NCBI RefSeq assembly: GCF_022201045.2 | Contig: NC_068560.1 | Location: forward strand, 34,745,001-34,809,000 | Source of the DNA: Citrus sinensis | Taxonomy: Eukaryota > Streptophyta > Magnoliopsida > Sapindales > Rutaceae | DNA: 64,000 nt | Reading direction: 5' to 3' | Shown here: positions 23,849 to 37,493 of the stretch, piece after piece | Numbering within the stretch: position 1 is the stretch's first letter | Layout of the letters: every line of letters begins with the position of its first letter | Program-made: the position numbers and the translations under genes | Notes under the pieces: model-generated | What the model was told of the DNA's origin: nothing | The model's database searches: none | The model's input: only the letters and a program-made list of their open reading frames with translations

Positions 23849-26800
23849 ATGCAAACTCTTGTTCAGCCTTGTAAGTCTTTCACTTTCACTCTTCTCAACT
23901 CAGCACCACCACTTAGCACTTGTAGTTTTGTACAAAACGGCAACACAAAGTACCCACTTCAACAAAGTAGGAATTTTCACTCGTTTGCTGCTAGTTTTCG
24001 GTTCTTGAGGAGTACCCACATTGTGTTCTGTTCCCAAAAGGATGTCTTTGATGATTTATCAAGTGCCCAATTTCCTGAAAATGTTGAAAATGAAGGTCTT
24101 GAAGGGAATGAAGAACTTGAGCTTTTGAACAAGCCTAATTTAGTGCCCATAAGTAATGGGGTTGCTTCAGAAGTTGATAAAAAATCTGAAAAGCCTGATG
24201 AGGAAGAGGCCTTAGCGCCCTTTTTAAAGTTCTTTAAGCCTAGAGATTCAGCGGAAGAGGTAGAAGAAGAGGGAAGTGAAGTGGGGGTTTCAAGGGAGAG
24301 CATTGATGTTGATGATAAAGTTGGGGAAGATAAGGTTAGTGTGGAGTATTATGAGCCAAAACCGGGTGATTTTGTCATTGGTGTTGTGGTTTCTGGCAAT
24401 GAGAATAAACTTGATGTGAATGTTGGGGCAGACTTGTTGGGGACAATGTTGACTAAGGAAGTGTTGCCTTTGTATGACAAAGAGATGGATTTTTTGTTGT
24501 GTGATTTAAAGAAGGATGCTGAGGAGTTTATGGTTCGAGGGAAGATGGGGATTGTTAAGGATGATGATGCTATTGCTATGAGCGGGGGCTCGGGCCCAGG
24601 GAGACCTGTTGTGGAGACTGGAACTGTTTTGTTTGCTGAGGTGCTTGGGAGGACTCTTAGTGGTAGGCCGTTGCTCTCTACTAGGAGGCTGTTCCGGAAA
24701 ATGGCTTGGCACCGAGTGAGGCAGGTTCTTTTCTTGCTTTCTTCTTATAGTTTGTCAGATATATAAATTCAGTCGAAAATTTATAATCCTGTTGTATTAC
24801 TTGTTATATGATGTTCTGAATTGTACGAGTCATTTCGAAGCATGAACAAGAGTCAGATACTTTTGATCTGCTGCCAAAATTGAGAATACCTAAGAGTGTG
24901 TGCTTTTACAGAATCATCTATTTAATTTTGTCTTAGCAACTGTTTTAATGCAAGCATTCAATTTCCAGTCAATGAAATGGCCTATGATCAACAATTTTTG
25001 CTTATGATGAAATTTGAGTAGTTTTGATGAGTTTGGCCACATCTTGGACAGATAAAACAACTCAATGAACCTATCGAGGTTAAATTTACAGAGTGGAATA
25101 CTGGTGGCCTGCTTACAAGAATTGAGGTTGGTTGTCTTATTGGTTTGTTTGTTCATGCACATGTGTTTCAGATTTTGATCATTTTCAAATGATCTTGCAG
25201 GGTCTACGAGCGTTCCTTCCTAAAGCTGAGTTGCTGAGTAGAGTGAACAACTTCACTGAGTTGAAAGAGAAAGTTAGTTGAGATTATTTAGACTTTTGAT
25301 TAATGATACTCTAAGCTCTTTAACTGGTTATGTCACAATATTTCTGGCCTTTAACCATGGATAACGGTTACTATCATCTCAATTTCAAACATTACATATA
25401 GATGTTAAATTAACAATCTGCTGCTGACGGCTTGGTATATCACCAATTGTAGAAGGCTAAATCTAGCATAGACTTGTATCCTATAGGTATGTGGAGAGGA
25501 AGCACTTGTAAGATATCTAGTTCAGAATCAGTTATATTCACTTCTGACATTAATGAATTTGTTAAGCTAATTGCAAGATTTTGTTAGTAAGACACCTAGG
25601 TAGCTAGATTTTTCAAATGGAGATGATATTGTGACTTCTGGACGCCTGATTGCTTTATTAGAGGTGATGGTAAGAAGAGTTTTACCTGTTTCTGCCAAAA
25701 AAAAAAAAAAAGGACTTCTATCTTAAACTCAGCAATCAAAAAGGAAGGAAAAATTTTGTTTTAACTCTATATATGTTTTTTCACTGCTGTCATGTCCCTT
25801 CAAGCATGTCTTGGCAATCTTGTTTCTCTTGAGCGTCTTTACTTAAGTTCTTTTTTTCTGGTTACTCTTGTTCTTATATACCATCGATGTACTAGGGTTC
25901 GCTCAGATGTTTCCTTTGTTATGTTTTTTGCTCTCTTGCTTCTTTTTTTGGCATTGATGGTATGCTTCTAATGCATTGTTGGTTTCTTGATGTTGTAGGT
26001 GGGGCGCCGCATGTATGTGCAAATTACTCGAATAAATGAAGATACTAATGACTTAATACTGAGTGAGAGAGAAGCTTGGGTCAGTTTTAATGTGGCATTT
26101 TGGCACCTTATTGTTCTTTGACGTACTTTGGATTTCGTCCTCTTTGTCCTACTTCTCCAGGGAAGAAAAGACAGCCTGATTACTTTGATGTATGATATGG
26201 CAGGCAACATTAAACCTCAGGGAGGGAACACTTTTAGAAGGAACTGTTAAGAAAATCTATCCCTATGGAGCTCAAATAAGAATAGGTGACAGTAACAGAA
26301 GGTGTGTTCTTTTCTTGAGAAGTTTTAAATTTTATTGTCTTTACATTTTCTTTGCTGACCTGAAGTTTCATGTTAATGCCCTTGCTGCTTATGGGGACAG
26401 TAAAATTGCGTAAAGCATAGGTTTATCATCATTTCTCTCTGTTGCTCAAGTCTTAACTGTTTTTTATATATGCTTATCTATTGCATCACTTTGATCTGAG
26501 ACTTTTTGCAACTATATGTGTATTAGTGGCCTGCTGCATATTTCCAATATGAGCCGCACCCGAGTTACTTCTGTCAGTGATTTACTTAACGAGGGTGAGA
26601 GGGTTAAAGTTCTTGTTGTGAAGTCAATGTTTCCTGACAAAATCTCTCTCAGGTAATTAAAGACAGTCTTGGTAGATTTTTTAGTTTATTTGCTTCAAAA
26701 AGAAAAAAGAGTTTATTCCATGCATGTTTGATGCATCAAATATCTTTAAAATTTTTCTCTTTTAGAAATATTACTGTTCACTTGCTACCTGAATTTTTCT

Positions 26801-27751
26801 CTTGATATAAACATCATACTTAATATTCCTGGACCTGAACACCAAAAGCTTTACGATGTAGGGAAGAGTTTAGTTTGTGGACCTCTGATTCACTTTTGTA
26901 ACACTTATTCCCTTCTAATATTTTATAAAGTTTCTCTATTTTCTATACCCAAAAGAAAAAAAAATTCCTGGACCTGAGGTATGTGGAATAACCATTTGAC
27001 TTTTGGAAGAGAATCCTGCCCTGGCCTGGAAAGCTCTCTATTCAACTTTTTTTAAAAAAAATAAAACTAAATAAACCAATTTTTTATTCTCATGATATTT
27101 TGTCGACGGTTTAGTTACTGCTAACTTTTGCTTCCTTGGATTGAAATCACTTTAGCAGATGCAAAACAAAATGCCTTTCCAGTATGGACTATGTAGGATT
27201 TTGCTAAGATGAAAATGAATTCGAAAAAATAGATGACTTAATTTGAAACCTTTTGGACATTTTCCAAATTATATCTATTAAATATTTTAGCATGAGCATG
27301 ACTTGTTGGATATATTCCTAATGCTTGAGCAAGATTGGAATATAAATTGTCTATATTAGAAAATCTTTGCAGATAACAAATTGTTGCGGATAATATCTGA
27401 CAATGGCAATTTTGCTTACATTGCAGTATTGCTGACCTTGAAAGTGAGCCTGGCCTATTTGTTTCTGACAAAGAGGTGCATATAATTTTCTTGTTTATCC
27501 TACTTTTTAATAAGCAATATAATGTGTGGTTCTTAGTTCATTTACGATAACTTGTCTGATATCAATTCTTACTTCCTTGAAAGAGAGTATTTTCCGAAGC
27601 TGAAGAGATGGCCAAAAAGTACCGGCAGAAGCTGCCCGCTGTTTCAGTAAGTCCCAAGTCAGAGTCCCTTCCAACTGATACTCTACCTTTTGATAGTGAA
27701 GCAAGTATGTGTGCAAATTGGAAGTGGTTCAGATTTGAGCAGGATTCGTAA
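23849..27751 (+). CDS. RLSB: Chloroplast S1-domain RNA-binding protein (RLSB/PDE338 type)
   Basis: Plastid RNA-binding protein; the RLSB family binds the 5' region of rbcL mRNA and supports Rubisco large-subunit expression (Arabidopsis At1g71720, maize RLSB). Eight exons: 23849-24724, 25052-25126, 25201-25272, 25999-26079, 26204-26301, 26527-26652, 27427-27475, 27584-27751, total 1545 nt, 514 residues. The N terminus is Ser/Thr-rich and lacks acids for about 60 residues, as in a transit peptide; an acidic stretch follows. S1 repeats: a diverged one starting KPGDFVIGVVVSG (about 170), one around VKFTEWNTGGLLTRIEGLR (about 300), and the best one from GTLLEGTVKKIYPYGAQI to DKISLSIADLE (about 374-450). 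The C-terminal end NWKWFRFEQDS matches the conserved family tail, which fixes the stop at 27749-27751. Confidence 0.92.
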
Positions 27752-28453
27752 ATCAGGCTAACTCTTAAGCTTTCATAGTCACGTCACGCTGTCAAATTGC
27801 AAAATCTAAAAACTGTCCTTGTTTCTCCCTCTCTGAAGCCCATGTCCATCACGGCATCAAAGGCGAAGAATCTAATATTAGGCCATTGATCCCTTTGAGA
27901 AACATAAATCAGTTTGTTTGAGAAAGTATTCTATGTTTCAGATCACAATGCATCGGGCAACAAATAGAAACAAATTATATAGCATTTGACGATCAGCCTG
28001 AACAATGAACATTTACTCACTGTTGTATATGTATATTACGATTCTCACATTCTTTTTTTGTAATGCTTGTTCCAAATTGCCTAAAATGATACTTCTGCTC
28101 CCATTTGAGGGAAATAATGAGATGATTATCTCGCTCATTTCATATTTTTGCACGGTTCATCTCATTCGATGTTGCAATTCTAATGGTTTTATGTTATTAC
28201 AGGTATCACCCCGTAAATATCTAACCATTTCCCGAATAGATTAATTATGTTAAGGTCATTATTCTCTAAACATAGCTCTAATTTGTTTTCCTTAGTCGTG
28301 AAGATGTAGAAAAGTAAGACAGAGCCTTTTTTTTTTAATTGATTTCATTTTCAGCTTGCTTAGATGTGTCGCAATTTCAGCTTTTTGTAAAATCTTGATA
28401 TATGTAAGTGAAATGAGGCAGAGATTCATTTTAAGTGGGTGTCTCTTTTTTTA

Positions 28454-28655
28454 GAGTAATGATACAGCCACAAACTCTTGTACAAACTTATTTTGTACAA
28501 ACTGACGTGGCATTAATTCATTGGTTGAATGAAAATATAAATTAATAAAAACAAATCATGTGGGCCAAGTGATATTTAATTCAACCAATCTTATCATGCC
28601 ACATCAATTTGTACAAAATAAGTTTGTACAAGAGTTTGTGGCTGTATCATTACTC
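28454..28655. mobile_element. Mutator-type MITE with perfect 9-bp TSD
   Basis: A 202-bp fold-back element. The outer inverted repeats begin GAGTAATGATACAGCC and are identical for about 47 bp, then continue imperfectly to about 70 bp per arm. It is flanked by CTTTTTTTA at 28445-28453 and 28656-28664, a 9-bp duplication. The T-rich duplication could arise partly by chance, but the ends fall exactly at the inverted repeat limits. Confidence 0.82.
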
Positions 28656-29439
28656 CTTTTTTTATCTTCTACATGTTTTCTTCTTCTCTCATGTAATTTT
28701 TTCGTTCATTCTTTCTTTCTTTCGTTAGATTATGCGAAATAAATTAAGTTACAATAATAAAATAAAATCCAAATGAAAATGACAACCTAGCTATAAGAAT
28801 AGGGTTTGGGGCTCCATGAGTTAATGCCAAAAAACAATTAAGAAAGATGCCATAAAGTCGGCCTTTGTTATGGTATTTGTCCACAAGGGTTGATCATGGA
28901 CCTGGTTTGTTTGGTTGCGTAACATTTGTAATTTTTCATTTTTTATCAAAGTGCTTTGCCTAAAAGTTGATTGTGTTAAGAACCCCTAAAGGGTGATTAT
29001 ATGACTATTAGCATGCATATGGCAGTTTGGTTACCCACTTTGGGGTTAATGAGTAGTAAACCACTTTCTTTTCATGCATGCGACAGGAGACTAAAGTGCT
29101 TTGTGTGAATAGTGGGAGATATGTTAATGTAAACTGAACTTATATTATTATTTTGTTTGTGTTTATTGTGTTAAATAATTATTGCATATTTATCTGTAGG
29201 GAATATTGAAGATCAATTGAAGAAAATTAAGAAATTTAAATTCATTTGCAACAATTAAAAAGATATTAAAATTTTGTAATTATTTATATTTTTATCAATA
29301 ATAATAATTCTTTTAAATTGATTAAATTTTTATCATAATGGTGTTAATTATCATTGTAATTTAGTATTAAAACACACAATATTTTAACAATAGTAATAAT
29401 AATTAAGTGGTAGAAAAACAATACTTTTTAACGATGAAA

Positions 29440-29762
29440 ATTATTATTTGTAGCTAAAACTTAAAAGTATATTTAGTGACAATAAATTATTCATCACTAA
29501 AAGTACATTTAGTGATGACGTTAGTTACTAAAAGTATACATTTAGTGACGAAATATTATTTATTGCTAAAAGATGAAAATTATTATTCGTCCCTAAAAAA
29601 AATTTAGTAACAAAATTTGAAAATTCGACTCTAAAGACGTAATGCGATGCTCCTATTAGGATGAAATAATGATTAAAAAATTTTCGTCGTTATAGCCTTT
29701 AGCAAAAAAAATTGTATGTTTTAGCAATGAAATTATTCGCTAAAACCCTTTTTATTATAGTG
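29440..29762. mobile_element. CACTA-like terminal remnant
   Basis: The right edge, read on the minus strand, starts CACTATAATAAAAAGG. The inside holds repeated words of the type TTTAGTGACGAAAT, as in the subterminal repeats of plant CACTA elements. I find no matching left end, so it is probably truncated or a solo end. Confidence 0.45.
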
Positions 29763-32700
29763 ATAGTTGGATTGAAAGACATCAATAAATGCAATCTAGT
29801 AATATATGGAAAACAAAGAAAAAAGAAAAAGAAAATTGTCGACTGCAAAGTATTGAAGGTTGCAAATTTGCAATACCTAGATTAAGGGAACATTGTTTGC
29901 AAAATAAGCAAATACTTAAATGAACTTAATTTTTATAAATTACAATAAATGAAGATATTATAAAATCATTAAAAAAAAAAAAGTTGCATGATCCTTCCTG
30001 ATCCAATCCACTTTGGCCCACGGACCTATGTCCAGCTCTTTCGTATCTTAATGGACGGGAAACGAAGACATGCCTAATATTAAATGATTTTTTTATTCTC
30101 AAATCTATAATTTTTTTTCTTTCTTTCTTTATATTTTTCAGAGATTTTATGTTGATCCATTATTGACACCCAAAGTTAAAATTAATTTTAAATTGAGTGA
30201 GTGTGAGGTCTTGCATGTAACTATTGAAAAAGAAAAAAATTGAGTCCCGAAGGCCAGGTGAGGGCTATCGAAGCTACCGATACTCATAGTAGATACTATA
30301 TGATTATAGTTAGGGGTTAAACAAAAAATAATCAAATATTATGTCTCTAAACAAAAATGCAGCGGCGCATTAGCATAATAAAAATTCAGACCCTTTTATG
30401 TGAGTCTTGTAGCTTTGACAGGGAACTCCTTGGACCTCCCCAAATTACTATAATAATTGCGACAATATTTTAATCTATGCTTTAATGCTTAATTTCTTAA
30501 AATTGTGGACAATTGTTAACTCAATATCACATCATGCATATCATATATATTCTTTCACTAAGCTAAGCAAGTAATCTTGGACATAAATGTTTGAGTTGGT
30601 GATCCTTGAACCTTAAGAAAGGTAAATCTAAACAAATTTAACTTTAATTTAACTTAAAATATCTTAAATTTACTACTTAATACATCTGATTAAATTAAAA
30701 TTATGTGAGTATTAATTTTTTAATAAGTAGTGAGATTCGTCTTTTTCAAATAAGAGATTCTAAGTTTTCCTAACATTAAATGGAGTACATACAATAAAAT
30801 TTTTACCATACAAATATAAAATTGCAAGAAATTAAACAAAAATCCAATTTCATTACACATACATCAATGATAATTTTCTACCCAACTATTCCTTTTTTCA
30901 CCGAAAGAACTTGATCCAATTTCAAAATTTTTGTGACATTAATGATAGAAATGTCTCGTGCGGCTAAATTGTGAGGAACTAGTCAAAACCTAAAATCCTA
31001 ATAAAAACCCTAATCGTGAAATGTGCCGCCCTAATAAGTAAAATTCACCTCCCTCTCTCTGTCTCTGTCCCTCTCTCTCTTTCGTGTGACTGTCTCTACA
31101 TTATCCTTTGCTCCACTCCCAAAACAAACCCACCTCCTCTTCCTCGGTAACCAAATATTTTAATTTCCTTCACTAACAGGAAATTAACCTCACAGTAAAA
31201 AGAATACAAAAAATAAAAAAAGAATACAAAAAATAAAAAAAAAGGATTAACAAAGTTATTTCTTCTTACCAAGAAATTCCTCTATTCTCACGCCAGCCTT
31301 AAACCCTAATGACTATTTTATAATAGTTTTATGTATTTAAATGAAAGACAATGTGGATTAATATAATGAGTGAAAAAAGACATTGAAATTGGTTGCTAAT
31401 TACTTACTCTGAACACCTTGCTTTTTAACTTTCACAATCTCCTAAGCTGCCTTGCCTCAGCCTCACTTCTATAAATTATCATGAGTCTTGTATTCCCTAT
31501 GCATTTTATTTATATGATAATAAGTGTATGTATGTATCCACACATATATATTATTACACACTCAATGTGCCTCAACTCCTAGTTGTAGACATTAACTCTC
31601 AAACTCTTGATTCCCATCTCTTTTATCAAATATTAATTTCTGTCTTAATAACGAATTTAAACGATCTTTAATTTTCTGATGAGAACATCACCTATTTTAT
31701 CAGAAAATATACATTTACTAGCAATCATATAATAAATTATTGAATTGAACAATGAATGAACTTTTGTTTTAGACGAGTTTCAACTAAATTCTCAAACTAA
31801 ACTATAAACAACGTTTGTTCAAAATTAATTTTGATAAGATCTATTTTTTTTAATACGTGATATTTTTATCGAATCATAAAATTTTAAAGATTACAAACAA
31901 CATTAAATAAAAATACTATGAATTTTCATTATTCGTTATAAATTATTTTATTATACACTAATATTTTTTAGGGTCTAACTATATTGAATATATTCTGTCT
32001 TAAATCATCCACCCTCTTTTAAGGTTCCATTTGTGTCCCATTTGGGATTGAGATGTTGTTGCTGTGAAAAAAAAAAAATTGTAACTATCAAATAAAAATT
32101 AATAATATGAAGTAAATATAAATTTTAAATAATAATTTTTATAAAATTATTAAAAATATAATAAATTTTTCATTATACAAGTAAAAAATCATATTAATAT
32201 AACTTACAAACTACAATAATGAATATTTATTAAACATTTTAATACAATTATAACTTTTAAGTTACATCTGTTCAACCTCAGTCTCAAAATCACAATTGTT
32301 CGCATCTTTTAAGTTCTGCATTGTGTAATGCCCTAGTACGTCAATGTGAAAAGATAAAATAAAATTGAAGTACACGCGTCAACCATGCTGGAGAACATTG
32401 CCTGGTTCAGTGGGACCGTGGCCGTTGGATTAGGGATCATTGAGGGCCCATTCAGAGTGGAGACCCACTCTTTGGTTACAGTCCATTCTGATCATGACAC
32501 TTGTCAGGAAGCTGATGAATGATGGTGAATTGGTGATATAAACAGCAAGCAGCACATTGAAACAGTCAATACTGCCCTTGCGGATAGGAGTCAAGCAGCT
32601 TCATTGCTTCTTCAGTGGATGATAACTAATAAGGGCAACATGGGCCATTTAAAAAATAAATAAATAAAAGAAACAAGATGGCGCACTAGTCACTCAACCA

Positions 32701-33340
32701 AAAATCTTTAAAAATATTCGAAGTATTTAAACACAAAGCAATGGGCAACTACACTCTCTCACCACCCTCCAAGTCTTCTTAGTAACAAACAAACAAACAA
32801 ACAAACAAAGCTGAACTAGCTCTCAAAACTCAAACACACAGCCACCTCCGGCCGCCGCCACCGCCACCGCCACCACCATCACCACTTCCATACCATGCAC
32901 AACATTTATGAAGTGCGATAAGCTGCCATATTTAGGCCACAAAGGCTGTCCAGTTTCATCATTATCTGTTGTTCAGCACTAGCTATCTAGAGGTAAAATT
33001 TTCTGGTTTGTTTTGATCTTTCTACTTAACTTTTTTGATAAATAAAATCCTTCATTAATGGATGATCTATGACATCCTTGAGAACGTTTTTTCCTTAGTT
33101 TTTTTTTTTTCTGCACATGCAAACGGGGTTCAAGTTGTTCAACTCTGTAGTGTGAAGTTTAAGCATTCTTTAAAATCACCACCACCAGCCGAAAATTTAA
33201 TCTCTTCTCACATGCATGTTGTCTCCAAGAGTGGACTTTCACTTTCATCATCATCACCATTACCAAGACCAGCATTTTCATCACAAATAACCTTCATTTT
33301 TATCTTAAATTTCACCATTTGAAACCATAACCTTTACCCC

Positions 33341-36300
33341 ATGGCTCAAATGAAAAAAACACTCTTGTTTTTCTCATTCTTATTCTTGTTAACAATGTCA
33401 AACACTTTTGTTTCTTCACTCTCTCCTGATGGAGAAGCACTTCTTTCTCTAATCTCAGCCTCTGGCCCTTCTGCTAAAGCATCATCATCAATACTTTCTT
33501 CATGGAACCCTTCAAACTTGACTCCATGTTCATGGCAGGGCATTACTTGTTCTCCTCAAAACAGAGTTATTTCCCTGTCTCTCCCAAACACGTTCCTCAA
33601 CCTTTCTGCTTTGCCTCCTCAGCTTTCGTCTTTGTCTTCTTTGCAACTCCTCAATCTCTCCTCAACAAATATCTCAGGCATAATCCCTCCTTCTTTTGGC
33701 CAACTAACTCATTTGCGCCTCTTGGACCTTTCCTCTAACTCTCTCTCGGGACCAATTCCTGAAGAGCTTGGCCAGCTCTCTTTGCTTCAGTTCCTTTTTT
33801 TAAATACCAATAGACTTTCAGGTAGCATTCCTCCTCAGCTTGCCAATCTTACTTCACTTCAAGTCCTTTGTTTGCAAGACAATCTGCTTAATGGCTCAAT
33901 CCCATCTCAACTGGGTTCTTTAGTATCTTTACAACAATTTAGAATTGGCGGGAATCCTTACTTAACAGGTGAGATTCCTACACAACTTGGAATGCTTACA
34001 AATCTGACCACATTTGGAGCTGCAGCCACCGGCCTTTCTGGTGTTATACCACCCACATTTGGTAACTTAATCAATCTGCAGACATTAGCTCTTTATGATA
34101 CTGAGGTTTTCGGATCAATTCCACCTGAAATTGGATTGTGTTCAGAGTTGAGGAATTTGTATCTGCATATGAACAAGCTTACTGGTTCAATACCATCTGA
34201 ATTGGGTAAGTTGCAAAAGCTTACTAGTTTGCTTTTATGGGGCAATACGTTGTCTGGACCAATTCCAGCTGAGCTTTCCAATTGTTCAGCACTTGTTGTG
34301 CTTGATGCCTCTGCCAATGATCTTTCTGGTGAATTACCTGGTGACTTGGGGAAGCTTGTGCTTCTTGAGCAGCTTCATTTGTCTGATAATATGCTTACCG
34401 GTTTGATTCCATGGCAGCTGAGTAATTGTTCAAGCTTAACTGCTCTTCAGCTTGACAAGAATCAATTTTCGGGTTCGATTCCATGGCAGATTGGTAACTT
34501 GAAATACTTGCAGAGTTTTTTCTTGTGGGGCAATTTAGTGTCTGGAACAATACCAGCCTCTTTTAGCAATTGCACAGAACTGTACGCACTTGATCTTTCG
34601 AGGAACAAGCTTGCAGGGTCCATTCCAGAGGAGATTTTCAGTTTGAAGAAGCTGAGCAAGCTTCTACTTTTAGGAAACTCATTATCAGGAGTTTTGCCAC
34701 GAAGTGTTGCGAATTGTCAGTCATTAGTGAGATTGAGGCTTGGAGAAAACCAGCTTTCAGGGCAGATTCCGAAGGAGATAGGCCAATTGCAGAACTTGAT
34801 CTTTCTTGACTTGTACATGAACCATTTCTCTGGTGGTCTTCCTTCGGAGTTTGCCAATATTACAGTTATTGAGCTACTGGATGTTCACAATAACTACATT
34901 ACTGGGGAAATTCCGTCTCAGTTAGGGGAGCTTGTGAATTTAGAGCAGCTTGATCTCAGCAGAAACAGCTTGACAGGTGTAATTCCTAGGAGTTTTGGAA
35001 ACTTCAGTTACTTGAACAAGCTTATTCTCAACAACAATCTATTGACAGGGTCAATTCCAAAATCCATTAAAAATTTGCAGAAACTGACTCTGCTTGATTT
35101 GAGCTACAATAGCCTATCTGGTGGAATTCCACCAGAGATTGGTGAAGTAACAAGCTTGACAATCAGTTTGGACTTGAGCTCAAATGCATTTACAGGAGAG
35201 CTTCCAGAGACAATGTCTAGCTTGAAACAGTTGCAGTCACTTGATATTTCGCATAATATGCTATATGGAAGAATCAAAGTCCTCGGTTCCCTTACAAGTC
35301 TCACATCCCTGAATATCTCCTTCAATAATTTTTCAGGTCCTATTCCTGTAACAACATTCTTTAGAACTCTATCATCTAATTCATATCTACAAAACCCTCA
35401 TCTTTGTCAATCCACTGATGGGTCTACTTGTTCCTCAAGTCTCATTCGGAAAAAGGGTTTGAAATCTGCCAAAACAATAGCTTTGATTGCTGTTATTTTG
35501 GCTTCAGTGACCATAGCCCTTCTTGCTTCATGGATTTTAGTTACACGAAATCATAGGTACAAGGTGGAGAAAGCTTCAGGAATGTCAACTCTACCACCGG
35601 GAGCTGAAGATTTCTCTTATCCATGGACTTTCATTCCCTTTCAAAAGCTCAACTTCACCATTGACAACATCCTGGAATGCCTAAAAGATGAAAATGTGAT
35701 TGGCAAAGGCTGTTCGGGAGTCGTCTACAAGGCTGAGATGCCTAATGGTGAGTTGATTGCTGTGAAAAAGCTTTGGAAAACAAAAAGAGATGAAGAACCA
35801 GTGGACTCATTTGCAGCCGAAATTCAAATTCTCGGACATATTCGGCATAGAAACATCGTCAAGCTCCTAGGTTATTGTTCCAATAAAAGTGTTAAGCTTC
35901 TACTTTACAACTACATCTCGAATGGCAATCTACAACAGCTGTTGCAAGGGAATAGGAACTTGGACTGGGAAACTAGGTACAAGATTGCAGTTGGATCAGC
36001 GCAGGGACTGGCTTATCTCCACCATGATTGTGTTCCAGCTATACTTCACAGAGATGTTAAGTGCAATAACATACTTCTCGATTCCAAGTATGAGGCTTAT
36101 TTGGCAGATTTCGGATTGGCAAAGTTGATGAACTCTACAAATTACCACCATGCAATGTCTAGAGTAGCCGGTTCTTATGGTTATATAGCCCCAGGCAAGT
36201 ATAAATTGCAAATCATTGTTCTTTCTCTTCAAATTTGGATAGCTTTTCAGTTAGTTGTTTTAATGAAATTATAGTTGCATCCCTACAAATACCTGTGATG

Positions 36301-36821
36301 TTTCAAGAATTCATAATGTTCATTTTGATGATTGTGGCTTCAAGGAGTCATCTCTTAGAAATAATGGTTACTTATTTCTATTAATCTTTTTGATAAATTG
36401 TAATATCGACATCTAATATAATTCTGTGCTCAATGCAGAGTATGGATACACCATGAACATAACTGAGAAGAGTGATGTATATAGTTATGGTGTGGTTTTG
36501 CTTGAGATACTAAGTGGGCGTAGTGCCGTTCAGCCCCAGATAGGCGATGGGCTACATATAGTTGAGTGGGTGAAAAAGAAAATGGGAAGCTTCGAACCAG
36601 CTGTATCGATACTGGACACTAAGCTCCAAGGCTTACCAGATCAAATGGTGCAAGAAATGCTTCAAACACTAGGCATTGCAATGTTTTGTGTGAACTCTTC
36701 GCCGGCAGAAAGACCAACAATGAAAGAAGTTGTTGCATTGTTAATGGAAGTGAAGAGTGCACCTGATGAATTGGGCAAGACTTCACAACCTCTAATAAAA
36801 CAGTCCGCAAATAAAAGTTGA
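33341..36821 (+). CDS. LRR receptor-like kinase, subfamily XI (RGF-receptor-like)
   Basis: Plasma-membrane receptor kinase. Two exons, 33341-36194 and 36439-36821, total 3237 nt, 1078 residues. Order: signal peptide (about 1-27), LRR cap with CSWQGITC, more than twenty 24-residue LRRs, membrane helix at about 710-733, and a kinase domain from about 780. The kinase has IGKGCSGVVYKAE, AVKKL, HRDVKCNN (about 902), DFGLAKL (about 922) and APE with the glutamate split by the intron. HRD makes it an RD kinase. The ectodomain has RIGGN near 201, fitting the RxGG motif known for receptors of RGF/GLV-type peptides; length and sequence are close to Arabidopsis At1g34110. Ligand specificity is inference. 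The single intron begins GC, not GT. Confidence 0.95.
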
Positions 36822-37493
36822 TTTTTTTATTTTTCATTTTGTAGTTCTTTCAAGGACATTGGTTATCGAGTTTCTTTCTCATCCCAAGATAAGAAAAGGA
36901 AGTGTTGTTACTGTGGGAAATTCAAGGTGGTGTCTTGGGTTTTCTTGTACAGTTTTAATTAGAATCATCAATGTACTCGACTTGCTTCATGTTTTATTTT
37001 GTGTTTTTGCCTTGTTTTGCTTATTTACATTTTCCCTTGTGCAACTTCGCCAGCATTTCTTGGTGGTCTTTCTCATTTGCTCGATATTTGCCTTACGGCG
37101 TTTTGTAGATTATAAATTCAGAATTATGCCACTGAACTTTAATTTCTTTTCTTGTAACAACACTTCCAAAATTTCCCACAATTTATGCCCGACTTTTTGA
37201 GTTGAATACGATTTGAGTGATTGTTGAATAACTTCAACCTTCTGGGTAACGTAGTTTCACTAACACGGCATCAGAGTCAGGATCCCATTTTCAATCCCTT
37301 AGTTCCCGCTTGGTTGCATCAGATCCACATCTATTTCACTCTTTAAGCAAATGCATGCATACAAGCAAGATACTCAAAAGTTTGGCCAAGCAAGGGGTTA
37401 CTTTTGGCCTGGAGTTCAGCTAATATTGTAAAAGTAAAAGATGAAGAAGCAACAAAATCCCACGAAAAGAACATATATTCAAGTGGGGCCAAA

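Larger units (their letters stand above)
27752..33340. other. Long intergenic stretch with transposon remnants
   Basis: Beyond the MITE at 28454-28655 and the CACTA-like remnant near 29440-29762 it is AT-rich with no supported gene. The last 600 bp before 33341 should be promoter and leader of the receptor kinase. A CCGCCACCGCCACC-type repeat near 32850 and a possible leader-intron donor (AG/GTAAAA) near 32993 hint at a 5' UTR intron, not proven. Confidence 0.6.

Noticed and set aside
23977-24303. Minus-strand frame of 108 codons
   Set aside because: Antisense of the first RLSB exon.
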